Shown in pieces: positions 1-11,689 of a stretch of DNA of 64,000 nucleotides. The stretch's first letter is position 1. Each line of letters starts with the position of its first letter. The DNA comes from Evernia prunastri. Its lineage: Eukaryota > Ascomycota > Lecanoromycetes > Lecanorales > Parmeliaceae. Under the pieces are notes generated by a model. The model searched no databases and had not been told where the DNA came from. It was given only the letters and a program-made list of their open reading frames with translations. The stretch lies in contig NKYR01000112.1 in the NCBI GenBank assembly GCA_003184365.1, positions 3,507-67,506 on the forward strand, given 5' to 3'. A program made the position numbers and the translations under genes.

Positions 1-2228
1 GGGTGACGGCGGTCGAAGTGCCGCTGCAACGAGTATTTACTGCCAAGGGTATGGAGTCGCTCCTCCAGAGGTAGGTCGGTGTCACCGCGGCAGTAAAGGC
101 ACTGATAGGGTTTACATCTTACAGGAAAGAGATAGGGGATCGAGGAATCCGACTCAGACTCGGACTTGACGGCGTTCAGGGGACGTTCTGCGTCATCAAG
201 ATCACTTTCCCTCGCCTGAATCCTCCGTATTCGGCGGGCTTTGCGGAACATTCCCTCCTGCCGAATACAGAGCGACACCATATCATCGACAATGGAGACC
301 CGCCAATCCACATCGCCCTCGGCACCATGAGTCGACGGCGGGTCGAAGAAGGCCTTCGCGATGCGTGATCGTTCCACAAACGCGTATCGAACAGACCCTG
401 AGGTGCAGAGAATGGGACTGAGTGACTCCGCATCTCCCTCGAGCTGCGCTCGCATGTCTTGCACCGGAGCGACGGCGTCGTATTCTTTTTGGATCTGCTT
501 CATAAGCTCCCGCTCTCGCGCTTTAATCTTTCGATCCACGGCTCGTTTAGCCTCCTCATACTGACCGTAGATGGTGTGTCCCTCTGCACGGTAGATGAAC
601 ATGAATTGCTGTCGAATGCGCTGAAAGAGTTCATCTCAGCGGCCGCGAAGCTCCTGGATTTCTTCCTCCCAGCGGATACTTGCAGTCTGCGCCTCGGTCA
701 GCTCTTTGGGTCGTCGGGGGTCAATCCGTCGGCTCATCCGGTTGGCCGCTTGGATCAACTCCGTCCGAGGCACCGTACCTCCGTATGCGGCTTGGGTGTC
801 GTATCGGATCATGCGGGACAGGTAGTTGCGCTGGAAGATGGCTGAGTTGGTGTGATCCATAACCAGATTGCGGACGGCCTCATTAGAATTGGGATCATCT
901 GGTGAATGATCATGTTAGCTCAGGCTCCCTGGGACCAGAAGCCTCAGGGCTCACCATTGATGGCATTTCCCGTCGCTCGCCGGAGACAATAGGTCGTGAA
1001 GACCTGTACGAAGCCAGTCTCTTCTCCTAACCGTTTGATCCACTCGTGATACTTGTCGTAGGAGAGCGCCGTGTCGGCCGAGGTGGCACAGCCTTTTGAG
1101 GTTTGTACAGGCGCACGAAACAACGGTACGTTCAGTACGTCCTCTTTCCATGGAATCGGTTGGCAGTTCAGTCCCTTTAGGACGCCCAGCGTCAGAACTG
1201 TCCTGGGGTTTGTATTTGGGAAACGGTAGGCGTCGTCGTCGCAGGCGAGGCCGATGATATGGGATATTATACAAAAGACGGGATTGGCATCGATAAAGAA
1301 TGTATAGGTTTTCCTGCATGCCCGTCAGATTAATGGACACGATTTCTTGGCGGTCACTCACGGTCTCTTGCGCTTCTTGCGAGACTTGGTTCGAGTGAGC
1401 TTCAGCTGTAAGGTGAGCACCACTTCCCCAGTACTCTTATCACGCTGGACGAACAAATCCAGGTCGCGATAGGTGATTCCGAGAAGGGCTCCGGGTCGGG
1501 ATCCAGTGAACGCCTCGACCAGTAGGATCGTTGCCAGCTGAACCCGTTGCCGTTCGTGAGGGAAGGTGTTAGTGTCACTCACCCAATGGCAACGCAGCAT
1601 CTCCACGAAATCCACTGCATCCAAGAGAGGCTTGTCGGTTTCGCTGTCGTCCAGCCTGTGTTCTTCGGCCAGTGGACCGTTGATGAACTGTTCCAACGGT
1701 TACTCGTGTGTAGAAGCATCAATGTGTACGCTTTCAATTACATTTTAGATTTCCTTCAAGGTCAAGGGACTGATCCGTCGACCCTTCCATTTGATGTAGA
1801 GCTGGCTCAGTTGATGCCAGTAGGTCTCGACCGAACTGATTTTCTTGACGGAGTAGTTGTTACACATCCAATGGAAAAAGTTCTTGATTCGACCCTCCAT
1901 CGACCTTTTGAGGGTGTAAAAGGGATCGATGTCGACGGTGTCGCAATACCTAGAGATCGAGGATTAACAACGGGAGCACGACGACTGTAGAATTCATACT
2001 GGAGGTGACTCACTCTCTCCATAAACCTTCGAGACGATCGATGTGTGAGTTGGTGACGTCGGCGTAAAGAGTCGTTGATCGATGGCTTTTATCGACCTTC
2101 TCGTATCGTGCGTTATAGTATTCTCGAGCTGAAAGATGGCTTCTCTTGGAGGGAGAGGCGTAAGACAAGCTCGCGTCTTGCTTTGGAGCATGCGGCACTG
2201 CTTTGCGACGAACCATCGCGGATGGCAA
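1..2228 (-). pseudogene. DUF3435 tyrosine-recombinase-like gene, broken by three in-frame stops; runs off the left edge
   Basis: Reading leftward from an ATG at 2228 gives a DUF3435 (FluG-domain/C2H2 type) protein over introns near 1950-2013, 1314-1361 and about 901-953. Catalytic-type landmarks are visible: an Arg in GSRPGALLGITYRDLDL, the YCLRRATGNAI box that matches the H/Y-x-x-R part of tyrosine recombinases, and a candidate nucleophile Tyr in FQRNYLSR. Near the left edge the frame shows a C-x2-C and paired His arrangement like a C2H2 finger. The frame is interrupted by TAA at 1745-1747, TAA at 1700-1702 and TGA at 636-638. Each is one C-to-T change from a Gln or Arg codon, as RIP would produce. 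DUF3435 includes the captain recombinases of Starship elements, but many members are solitary. The 5' end faces right, so any cargo would lie outside the window to the left. Not functional as written. Confidence 0.75.
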
Positions 2229-2714
2229 TTAGAACGGTTGCCTGTGCGCAAAACGAGTGAGGTGGGTCCTTGAGCATAGCAGTGAGAAGAGGGAAGTAAG
2301 TCGGGAAGACAGGAAGGCAAAGAGGGGGAGGAGGGCCATCTTTGTAGGCGCCTGAAGCAGCTTGAGGGTCCCAGTGTGTACACCTGACCCTTCTCTCTCT
2401 CTGTCTCTCTCTCCCTCTCTCTTCTCGCCTTTTCCCTCCCATCTCTGCACGGCCCGACCATGCATTGAGGATTCAATGAGCGACCCTTAGTGAAGTGATG
2501 AAGATGACCAAGAAGATGATGCAGGAACGTCTTGACTCGATGCGATGGACTAGCGCGCAAGTCTGCATGTAGAGTGGGAGGGGGAGTGGGGGGAGCGCAT
2601 CAGCCGTTCAGGCGGCATGGCGTGGGCAAGGGCCCCTGGTGCAAAAGACGCTTAAAACAGCGTCCACGTATGCCGAAAAGAGCTACTGTTTTACCCGGAT
2701 GCAGTTTGAGTTAA
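2229..2714. other. Non-coding stretch with CT-rich microsatellite
   Basis: Upstream flank of the broken DUF3435 gene. It contains an imperfect (CT)n tract around 2393-2430. Open frames on the minus strand here have low-complexity Arg/Glu composition from the CT tract and are not believable genes. No promoter element was recognised. Confidence 0.5.
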
Positions 2715-2939
2715 TAATAACGACGACTACGCTATCTTGATTATATTATGAACCTCATCGCTTAAACACTTCTATTCGATTTTAATTCTAAAGTATTTAT
2801 AGTAGAAATATTTATAATCGTAGAATTAAAATATAAACGAAAGATATTAGATCTATAAAGAAAGCGAGATCATATTAATAAGCTTTATAATATTGTTAAA
2901 TTTATTCGTTATACTTTTTGACAAGGAACGAGGCTTTAT

Positions 2940-3123
2940 ACATTGTCTATGTACGTGACTTGGCTAGGTGTACAAGACGAAAGGTAAGGAACCAGAAGAA
3001 CAGGTGACCCCGAGCAGCCCTTAAGGGGCTGTCGGCTAATACACGGCTAGGCTGAAATCTCATGGAATCTCATGGAAGCTCCGGTGGCCATGATAGCTCC
3101 GGTGGCCGAGTCACACCGTGACA
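2940..3123 (-). repeat. Possible LTR end of another retroelement
   Basis: Read on the minus strand from 3123, this higher-GC island begins TGTCACGGTGTGACTCGGCC, a start typical of fungal LTRs. It holds a TATAAAG motif further in and then fades into AT-rich sequence. I could not find the other end or a target duplication, so it may be a truncated solo LTR. Confidence 0.35.
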
Positions 3124-3165
3124 CTTCTTAACGACGCGAAAAATTCAACGCAATCGAGTATACTG

Positions 3166-3388
3166 TGTCAGAACCGTGCCCAGAGTCAAGTCTAATGGGG
3201 GTAAATTGAATAAGACAACTAGATAAGGAGGAAATATGTACAGAAGAAGAGCGCTTAAATACTAGGAAGAATCCCCGCTAGCCTATGTGTCAATGGGAAT
3301 GTGTCAATAACCAATAAACACTCTATGTGCTAGACACATAGCCATAAACACTCCCTATGTGCCTGACACCTAGGGTACGTCCGTAACA
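3166..3388 (+). repeat. Solo LTR, 223 bp, with 5-bp target duplication
   Basis: The sequence starts TGTCAGAACC, ends GTCCGTAACA, and is flanked on both sides by TACTG (3161-3165 and 3389-3393). TG...CA ends plus a 5-bp duplication mark a retrotransposon LTR left after LTR-LTR recombination. Its GC content is normal while its surroundings are AT-rich, so it was inserted after, or escaped, the mutation of the host repeat. A matching copy lies inverted at 4154-4376. Confidence 0.85.
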
Positions 3389-4153
3389 TACTGTATTGAA
3401 GATTATTAATAATATAATTAAAGATCTCATAATATAGTTAGATAACGCGACTCGATAAAATTTAGTTTATATGATAATTAAGCGCGTAATTCGATTACGT
3501 TATAAAATTAATCGATTCTACGTCGAGCATTAAAAGTTTATAAAGAAATCTCGCGAGAATAATAACGACGATAACTTGATTAAGAATAATATTCTAACTC
3601 ACGAAGATTGAAAAACGTTTACTCAAATATTAAAATTTATTTAACTCTTCAAGAAGATTATTATTCGTCTGAAAGATAACGCGAAGATAAATATTTATAA
3701 TAGACTATAAAAATACTTATTTTCTATAAAGCTTTTTATAAAGTAAATAAAGAAATATTAAAGAAATTATAATACTTTCGTATATTCGAAGTATTACGTC
3801 ACTAATAAGTATAAATATCTCTTATATTCGTTTAATAATTGCGTTACGAAGCTAAAGAAGTATTAAGATCTCATTAATAACTCGTCTATCTACGTCGTCG
3901 CTATTGTTATATATTTTATAAAGAGATGAAAATAAATTAAGTTAAATATTCTCACACTGCTAAGATTAGTAAAGATCGAAAATTAAGTTATATGAGATAC
4001 ATAGTATAAGAATATTCGTATAGATTCTATTTAAATTACGTTAAATAAGAATACTATTTTCTCTCGTGATTATATCGCGTTTAATTAATTTCTCGATATA
4101 TCAAACGAAGATATCGCGTTTAGTTTAAATAGCTATACGATTTACTACGAGTC

Positions 4154-4376
4154 TGTTACGGACGTACCCTAGGTGTCAGGCACATAGGGAGTGTTTATGG
4201 CTATGTGTCTAGCACATAGAGTGTTTATTGGTTATTGACACATTCCCATTGACACATAGGCTAGCGGGGATTCTTCCTAGTATTTAAGCGCTCTTCTTCT
4301 GTACATATTTCCTCCTTATCTAGTTGTCTTATTCAATTTACCCCCATTAGACTTGACTCTGGGCACGGTTCTGACA
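4154..4376 (-). repeat. Inverted copy of the 223-bp LTR, no target duplication seen
   Basis: This is the reverse complement of the LTR at 3166-3388, same length and, by eye, identical in sequence. Flanking pentamers are GAGTC on the left and TTCAT on the right, so no target duplication is visible. The absence suggests its flanks were rearranged or that it derives from a larger element. Confidence 0.8.
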
Positions 4377-5000
4377 TTCATCGCTCTAATAGACTTTTTT
4401 ATAAAGTTTATATTCTTAATAAAATCGTTAACTGTCGTAATTATCTAAATCGATATCTTTCTTTTTATTATCTCGTTCGTTTCATTATCGTATAGCTTAA
4501 TTATAATCTTATTTGTTTTATTATAGAATATCTAATCTTATTTAGATATTGCTGATATGAAAAAGACTATTAACGCGCGATTTAATACGCTTACGTAGCT
4601 AACATTTAAGAAAATACTTTCTATACTTTTTACGACTGCTTAATACTTAATATACGTAATTTTTTCATTAATATACGCGTTACGATTATTCGATTCGATA
4701 ATTAACTTACGTATTTCGTCTAAGATCGTCTAAATCTTCGACTTCTCGATCGCTTTTTTAATAAATTCTACTACTACTTTAAGAGCAGTAGCTATCTTAT
4801 TTATTGATAATAATTTTTAATATTCGTTTATTATCTTTAATATAATAGTATACTTCTTAAAGTTTTAATGTTTATTGCTTTATTCGAGTCAGATAATCTT
4901 ACTCGATATGATTATAGAGATAGACGTCTTTTGAAATTAATTGAAACAGGTATTACTATTCTTACTAAGTGCTTCGAGTGTGATTACTTTCTATAGCTCA

Positions 5001-5418
5001 AAAATGCAGCATAAGCGTTGTGCGAAAGTTTTGTGATGATCGTGGATTAAAGATTCTCAATCACAGGATTCAGCCTGAGCTGACGTAAGCTGCTTACCCG
5101 ATGCACAACTCCTCCTAGGCCACAATCAACTCCCTTTATAGCAATCTCTACATCTTTGCAATAGAGCTTGCTCTGCATCAATGTCCTCTAAAGTAGTCTC
5201 AGCGTTGCTGCCAAATGCGCGATTATGGGACGCCTCAAGCGCGACAGTCGCGTGTCCAAAATCGAGCACGCTCCGACGTTACGTCATTCCATAGGTGAAG
5301 CTGCCGACTTATCCAGATGTCTTATTAAGAAGCTCGCAGGGCTCCTTATGCTCTACCCACTGCCTTCAATCCATCTTCAAAGACCTCTCCCCATCCTGTT
5401 CCCTAGCACACACCCACC
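5001..5418 (+). promoter_or_regulatory. Upstream region of the aldo/keto reductase gene
   Basis: About 420 bp of normal-composition DNA between the AT-rich relic and the AKR start codon. The last 60 bp are C/T-rich, as is common for fungal core promoters, and the start context is CACCATGG. No specific factor site was identified. Confidence 0.4.
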
Positions 5419-6481
5419 ATGGCGCCCCCACCCAAATCCGCCGTCAACGTCGTCTTCGGCGCCATGACCATCGGCAACGGCGCCGAGCAATCCCGCGTCA
5501 CCGACCTCGCCGAAGCCGCGCAGATCCTCGACATCTTCCAATGCCACGGCCACAGCGAGGTCGACACCTCGCGCTACTACGGCGGCGGCTCCTCGGAAGA
5601 GTACCTCGGCGAGCTCAACTGGCAAGAGCGGGGCATCGTCATGGACACCAAGTTCTACCCGACCGTCGGGCGCGGCATGGATCAGGAGCAGTGGACGCAC
5701 AGGCCGGAACATCTGCGGGAGAACCTAAAGCGGTCGCTCCGGGCGCTCAAGGCGGACAAGATCGACATGTGGTACCTGCACGGACCGGACCGGACGACGC
5801 CGTACGTCGATACCTTGCGCGAGGTCAACAAGTTGCACAAGCAGGGTTTGTTTGATAAGTTCGCCATCTCGAACTACATGGCGTGGGAAGTCGCGCAGAT
5901 ATGCGAGATCTGCGACGCGCACGGCTGGATCAAACCGTGCGTCTACCAGGGCATCTACAACGCCCTCAACCGCACCGTCGAAGCCGAGCTGTTCCCTTGC
6001 CTGCGCCACTACGGCATGGGCTACTACGCGTACAATCCGCTCGGTGGGGGCTTCTTTACGGGGGGGTTTTCGAAAGATGCGCAGGTGGAGAAGGGCTCGA
6101 GGTTCGATCCGGAGAAGTGGCAGGGCAAGATGTACAGGGCGAAATACTTCAGAGACGAATACTTCGAGGCGCTGGATATCGTGAAGCCGGCGGCGGATAA
6201 ACATGGGCTTACTATGGCGGAGGTGGCTTTGCGGTGGATGACCCATCATTCGCAGCTGGGGAAGCAGTATCCGGATGCTATCTTGATTGGAGCGAGTAGG
6301 TGAGTGTTGCGGTATGGAAGTTGATTTGGAGGGGTGGGAAGCTCATTCTGTGAACAGTACGAAGCATATCGAGCAAAATTTGAAAGATCTCGACAAGGGA
6401 CCGCTGCCGGAGGATGTGGTCAAGGCATTGGATGAGGCTTGGGAAAAAGTGAGATCGATTACAAGCAAATATTGGCACTAG
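5419..6481 (+). CDS. Aldo/keto reductase, AKR7 (aflatoxin aldehyde reductase) type
   Basis: Two exons (5419-6299 and 6358-6481) joined by a 58-bp GT-AG intron encode about 335 aa, the usual length of fungal AKR7-like enzymes. The predicted role is NADPH-dependent reduction of an aldehyde or ketone, probably in the cytosol. Visible family features are the N-terminal FGAMTIG strand, the catalytic Asp and Tyr in EVDTSRYYGGGSSEE, the Lys in MDTKFYP and the His in WYLHGPDR, in the normal AKR order. The C-terminal exon carries the IGASSTKHIEQNL cofactor-binding loop, which confirms the splice. It is the first intact gene to the right of the repeat relic and reads away from it. The substrate cannot be told from sequence. 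Related aryl-alcohol dehydrogenases would look similar. Confidence 0.9.
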
Positions 6482-6604
6482 GCCGAATGGCATGACTATG
6501 GGCAGTCCTGGAACGGACATAATGAGCGTGATAATCTTCTCGTCATGCACAATTGCACAAGGTGAGCATTTTTATGCCACCCATGGAATGACCTCACCGC
6601 CTGG

Positions 6605-8616
6605 CTATTGGCCTTGACTCAGCTGCATTCTGAGTGTAGAGTTGATCGCCGGTATGTCAACGAGGATCGCGGCAGATGAGTAGTGCCACGTGATGCTGGG
6701 TTGGTTCCCATACTACTCGCTTATGTCAGGGGGCTCGATCTTTCACGGTCATTGCTGGTATTGGATTCTCAGACTTACGGCCAAATGCACCACGGCCATC
6801 TCTTGGGGCCCGCGTCCGTTGAACCACGTGATATCTTTGTGCCAGCGTGATGGCCAGACCTCTTTCACTATCTATTCGCGTATCAACATAGGTCAACGTC
6901 GAAAGGGTTGAAATGGGAGATGTATAATACCTCTTCCACGTCGTCGTCGCCGTCATTTCCTCCATCCTCCGTCAATTGGAGCTCATGCAGCCCAGTCGAC
7001 ACCAGCTCTGCATCCGTCCGACGGTCGTCCGAATCGTAGCCTCGTCGGGATTCGGACCAACCTTGGTCTATCAAGTTCTCCAGGACGGCATGAATGTTGA
7101 CTTTGAGGCCTAGGTGATGGAATACCGAATGGAAGATTGCATCGACGCCTTTGAGAGCGAAAGGGAGACGCTTTATATGGTCACCGTTGGCATGTGCGTA
7201 TGCGTGACGACAGTAGAATCCTAATGTACCACCTGGAAAATGTAAGTAATTTGCTGCTTAACAACGGTAGTGACTTGATGTCCTACCATCTTTCATGAAA
7301 GATTTTGAGGTCAAGGCTTCTTTTGCTCTATGGTGCAGGGTGAAGGAATCCTTCCCCGTTGCACTCTCTTGCCGCATGAGCCCGCCGAGGCGTTCGTGCA
7401 CGTACAGATTATAGGTCAAAGTGACACGCTGATAGAGTCCTTGAAGTTAGCTTTGCATCTTCAGAGTCCCAAAGGCCGGGATGAAGTACTCTAGGAGACG
7501 ACCTCTAGCAAGAAGTTATACGGGAAATACGTACGTGTCCGCTCACGACTTCCATAACCTCGTGCTCGCAATCACTGTAGAACGCTGCCCATTCGATGGC
7601 GTTTGGGTTTTCAGTGCCCCAGTCCCACGTCAGCTCCTGGCCTCCATGTGCCACTCGAAGACTGCCGCCTTGGTGCGAATGAGGCAGGCACACGACCAGA
7701 GATCCGAACTGGGTCGCGCCGCGAGGGGTGTCGACATGAGCGTTGAACTTGCCACTGGGGCTGGAATAGATCTGTACAGCCATCAGCTAGGGCTATGACG
7801 TTCAACCGGCCGTTGCAAACACTAAAGTGGTACGATGTTGTCGCATTTGAGTGGAAGCTTTGGGTAGACGTACGTTAAGCTTGTACAATTCCGCGATCAC
7901 CCCGAGATTCTCCTCATGTTTCGACTCCCCGTCCGAGAAAGGTTTGGCTATTCCAGGCAGAAGACTCTGGGCAATAGCATCAATGATGCCGGCCTCATAT
8001 GGGTTGAAGCTGGTGGAGAACTGATCGCTGTCCAGCTTGACTGCTTTTCTGTACGATTCGTCCAACACCTCTTGGCCTTTCTTGCCGAATGTAGCTGGGG
8101 TGCATGCTTTTAGCAGCTCTTCAATGGCTACTGTTCCACTCGTATTTGATACAATCGGTGGCAGGGTGAGTTTGCGGATCGCCTTGCCTGCAATTTCCTC
8201 TGCGTTAGCACTTGTCTTGGAGAAGGGCAAGTAACCTGAAAATTGTGGCACATTTGGGGACTGGGGCAGGCATTGGACGGGGCTTTTAAAACATGAGGCA
8301 AACTTGAAAGCGAGCACATGGTAGCGAACAGAGTATTCGCCTGCATAATGTACGTACCTTTCGGCAGATCCCAACGAAGCACTACAGGCGGGGAAGACAT
8401 CGACCCCGCCACGTCGTCAAAACGATTCTCCTTTCCATCGTCAGTGCTGGCAATGATGGGGACCCGACCCCCACAGCAGAACGCCGCTTTCTGCTTAGAG
8501 ATCGCATTTTCCATCGCCTCAATCAGTCTCGACTCTTCATAAACATTTTGCACACTCTCGGATTCAGAGACCTGGGAGTCGGACCCCTCGTTCTCAGCAT
8601 CGCGGTCCGATGACAT
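6605..8616 (-). CDS. 2-oxoglutarate/Fe(II) dioxygenase-like protein (prolyl 4-hydroxylase fold)
   Basis: Seven exons on the minus strand (8616-8358, 8235-7874, 7771-7535, 7428-7287, 7232-6931, 6871-6779, 6712-6605) give a 500-aa protein. The central part holds the Fe(II) facial triad: H and D in AHVDTPRG and the distal His in YSDCEHEVMEV. The 2-oxoglutarate-binding Arg lies just after, in HRVTLTYNLY. This arrangement and the GSLVVCLP strand are typical of an uncharacterised fungal 2OG-Fe(II) oxygenase family. The C-terminal exons carry a WPSRWHKDITWFNG segment and the family ending YGNQPSITWHYSSAAILV. The N-terminus is acidic and likely disordered. An upstream in-frame ATG at 8694 is possible, but MSSDRDAENE is the more usual start. 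Substrate unknown; a hydroxylase of protein side chains or of a small molecule are both possible. Confidence 0.85.
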
Positions 8617-9447
8617 CGTCAGGAAAGCTAGTTGGTGGGAACGGACTATGGTAACAAATGAATGAGCAATAGTAGCAGGACCGATCGCGTTCACTGTCGA
8701 AATCGCGAGTTGAAGATCCTACCGTCGCGGGGGAAGGAATTTCTGTGCGTGATGGCGCGTGTGATGTAGGAAACAAGGTCATATTGTGAACATTGTGTTT
8801 CATTTGAGTCTAGCTGCAGCCTGCAGGCAAACATGGCGCTAAACCCCGTTGCGGCTAGAAGTAAATGCGACCGACCGCGGCTGGGACCCTAGTCCACTCT
8901 CGCAAAATATTCACATTAGAGTCATTTACTGTCTATACACTACGTCCTGCTAGCGCCAACTCCAGTGGCGTAGTCTACATCTGGTCGAGCTATCATCGAG
9001 TCATTACGGCGCACATGGAACTCGTTTCTACAAAACTTGGTACTTGAACTAAGCCACCCTCGAGTATGAGGAAGATGTACAGAAGATAGAGACAGCAAAA
9101 GAAACACAAGATTTTCGCTACAAAATGAAACCGACATCTTTCCTTGCCCGAGGTCACGAACCAGAGCCTGGTCGAAGAGCCATCTTCTGGAACCAATCCT
9201 TACGCCTTTCAAGACGCCTTCTTCGCACGTTACCACCACCATATTATCCCAGCGTGAACAGTCCCGTTCCGTCCCTCGCGGTTGCATTGTTTAGCAGCTG
9301 GTCACTGTTGGTGATTTTGGCTTGAGTAGACCCAGAAGGCAAGGCACTACCTGGTACATGCTGTGGTCGGCAGGCAGAGGAGCTCCAGCATGCGAATACA
9401 TCTTCATTGGCCTCGTTGGGGCGAAGACTGGACTAACGCTGAGCTCC
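8617..9447. other. Intergenic region between oxygenase and methyltransferase genes
   Basis: About 830 bp covering the upstream region of the oxygenase gene and the 3' flank of the methyltransferase gene; both are on the minus strand. Open frames here are short and without recognisable domains. Nothing else seen. Confidence 0.5.
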
Positions 9448-10494
9448 TTAGGTCCTGATGATGGAGAAATACAGCCTCCTCGCCTCGGGCTCAGTCGAAA
9501 ACAGGAGCCTTTTTGCCGAGCTCGTCGAAAAGAGATCCTCCGCGGTGAAAGGCTTCCTCGACGCCTCGGCTTCCAGTCCGGTGTCCACACCTGGCGGATA
9601 CTGTTCCGCCTTCTTCTCCATGATCTGAAAGTCTGCCCAAACTCTGACGGGCACTCCCGCGAAGGCCCCCGCCCTGTTCCATAAGTCGATGAAGGAATCC
9701 GGGCTGTGTCGGTAGATGGTCCGTGTCTCGCCTTCTTCGGTCTTGTCAAAAGGCGGCTTCAGGGGTTGTTCCATGGGTGGTCGGACACCAGCTTGCGAAC
9801 CGAGGATGAGGCTGCCGGGCCTGTGAGAGAGGAGACGAAGGATGCGTGTGGCGACCTTGAGCTGATTTTCGTAGTCGAAGAGGTGCAGGAACATGTTGAT
9901 AGCAATGATGTCCGTCTGGCCGGGACCGAGCTTGGTCATCAAGGCACCCTTCATGAAATTGTCGTTATCGGCCAGGACGTCATCAGCCAAGAAGTGATGA
10001 GGGAAGGAATCCTTGTCACGCCACAGCTCGTACGACAGCCCTTCGTATTGTGGGAAAACATCGGAAGCATAGAGCTTTTCTGAAGGTGCGCCGTCGAATA
10101 CAAGCTTCCGGAGATCTTGGCCCATACATGATCCCAGGTCGAGCAGTGAATCTCCGGTCTTCAAGCGGGGAAGGACCAGGTTGTGATAGAGCGGGTGTTT
10201 GGCTAAGCCGAAGCTCAAGAACCAGAATTCTCCAATGCATGGCCAAGGGAAAATGCCCCAAGCTTTGTCTCTCTGTAAAGCGAACGAATCAGCCAGCGCT
10301 CGTTGGTTGCAAAAGGGTTTGGCGCTTACGATTCGGTATATGTGGTTCTCCACGTCGTTGGGTGGGAGTTTGGCATACTCCTCGAACAGAGTACGTGCAT
10401 CCGGTGTCAGCTCGTTTGTAAGGACGTGATGATACCACGGCCAGGATACGCTGCGTGCACCATCAGGCACAGGACCGTCAAGCATGTGCGCCAT
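9448..10494 (-). CDS. SAM-dependent methyltransferase, AusD-like class I family
   Basis: Encodes about 329 aa after removal of a 57-bp GT-AG intron (10273-10329) whose length keeps the frame open, so an unspliced 348-aa form is also possible. The splice restores the family string HIYRIRDKAWGIFPWPCIG. SAM-binding motif I is LLDLGSCMGQDLRKLV, followed by an acidic segment YASDVFPQ that would hold the SAM ribose. These features match the fungal methyltransferases found beside meroterpenoid and other secondary-metabolite genes (AusD-like), which methylate carboxyl or hydroxyl groups of small molecules. No polyketide or terpene core gene is adjacent in this half of the window, so its pathway is unknown. 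Likely cytosolic; there is no signal peptide or membrane segment. Confidence 0.82.
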   Translation of the reverse strand: MAHMLDGPVPDGARSVSWPWYHHVLTNELTPDARTLFEEYAKLPPNDVENHIYRIVSAKPFCNQRALADSFALQRDKAWGIFPWPCIGEFWFLSFGLAKHPLYHNLVLPRLKTGDSLLDLGSCMGQDLRKLVFDGAPSEKLYASDVFPQYEGLSYELWRDKDSFPHHFLADDVLADNDNFMKGALMTKLGPGQTDIIAINMFLHLFDYENQLKVATRILRLLSHRPGSLILGSQAGVRPPMEQPLKPPFDKTEEGETRTIYRHSPDSFIDLWNRAGAFAGVPVRVWADFQIMEKKAEQYPPGVDTGLEAEASRKPFTAEDLFSTSSAKRLLFSTEPEARRLYFSIIRT

Positions 10495-11689
10495 CTTATT
10501 CTTCTTGACGAGAAAGTATTGCGTATAGGTCGGTATATAAGAGACAAAGCTGCGGATGATTTGAACTCAGATCGTTAACAGTTCTTGGTAGATGAGAAGT
10601 GTTTGACGGTCGTGTACAAGGCTCGAAGATGATTTTGATCCAATCAGATGCTTATTGATCCGTTCACCCGTTGTGGCCTAAACCAGGACCTTGGGCGTAG
10701 CTTCAAAGGAGAAATCCAGTTATAGGATCCTTGCCTATCAATGTATTTGCTTCAATCACTTTACACCAAGCTCTATAACTGTAGCGACGGGTAATTGATC
10801 TGGCATTGTTGCGGACGCGTGGACATGGTGATCTGTACACGGCACTCGCATTGTTACGCATGTGTGGCAGACATAATGTTGAAGAGGGAGTGAGACAGGG
10901 TGATATCGGTTTCAGGAGGGTGGTATGTGATGTGACGTGACGTTGCAGAGGTGTTTGATCAACGGTTGCAACACTGTGAAGATGTTACTTAAGTACACAG
11001 GTATTAGTACGGTGGGCGATTTTGAAACCCACTAAATCGGCCCAGTCCGATTGGCCGACAAGATTTGTCATCACTCTAGCTGAGGGCTAGAGACTTGGCG
11101 CCCTCACGCACGGACACGCGGAACATGCTACACCTACACTGGACCACCTACAGAGTTCAAATCAGACGTGAGAGTGAAATCCGAAGGCGAATTGAAGCCT
11201 TCAAAATGAAGCGCTTTGAAGCCTCCAAGTTTCCAAGTGGTACTCTAGCGGAAATGATGCCTACCGCCGACCTTTTGCAGACATTCGATCACTGTCTCGA
11301 AAACATTTCTGTTCCGTACCTACATCCACCTTTCGTGGCAGTTGCAATTTAGCCTATTTGGCTTTTGGCTAATGTACGGACCACACACACACACTCTCTC
11401 TCTCTCAGTTGTAGCCCAAAGCCCCTAAAATTGCTACAAACACTAAGCACTAAAGGAGAAATTGTGGGGAGAGGAGGGAAGATACCCCCACAAACACCGG
11501 ATGCTACGTGGAAGCCGTTCAACCAGGCTTATCGAATCTATAGTCCTGGTAGCGATGTAAATATGAATCTAAGTCTCGTCGGGCGATGATGACATTTGCC
11601 ACCGGCCAGTGGAAGAATAACCCACAGCACACATGTGACATCTCCTTACTCGAGAGGAATCCGCAAGGCACCATCATGCTACAACATCC
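10495..11689. other. Intergenic region with CA/CT microsatellite
   Basis: About 1.2 kb upstream of the methyltransferase gene. It contains a (CA)n(CT)n tract around 11391-11407. Small open frames are present but none has recognisable protein features. Confidence 0.5.

Larger units (their letters stand above)
2715..5000. repeat. AT-rich RIP-like repeat relic
   Basis: Except for the LTR-like islands listed separately, this stretch is dominated by A/T with many TA steps and no open frame of note. That is the usual look of old transposon DNA mutated by RIP in ascomycetes. Base composition changes abruptly at about 2715 and at about 5000. No protein domain could be read through it. Confidence 0.7.

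Noticed and set aside
2229..2560. Arg/Glu-rich minus-strand proteins upstream of the DUF3435 gene
   Set aside because: They derive from the CT microsatellite and show no domain or splice support.
3166..4376. A DNA transposon with 223-bp terminal inverted repeats
   Set aside because: The left copy alone is flanked by a perfect 5-bp duplication and has TG/CA ends, which marks a solo LTR. No duplication flanks the pair as a whole.
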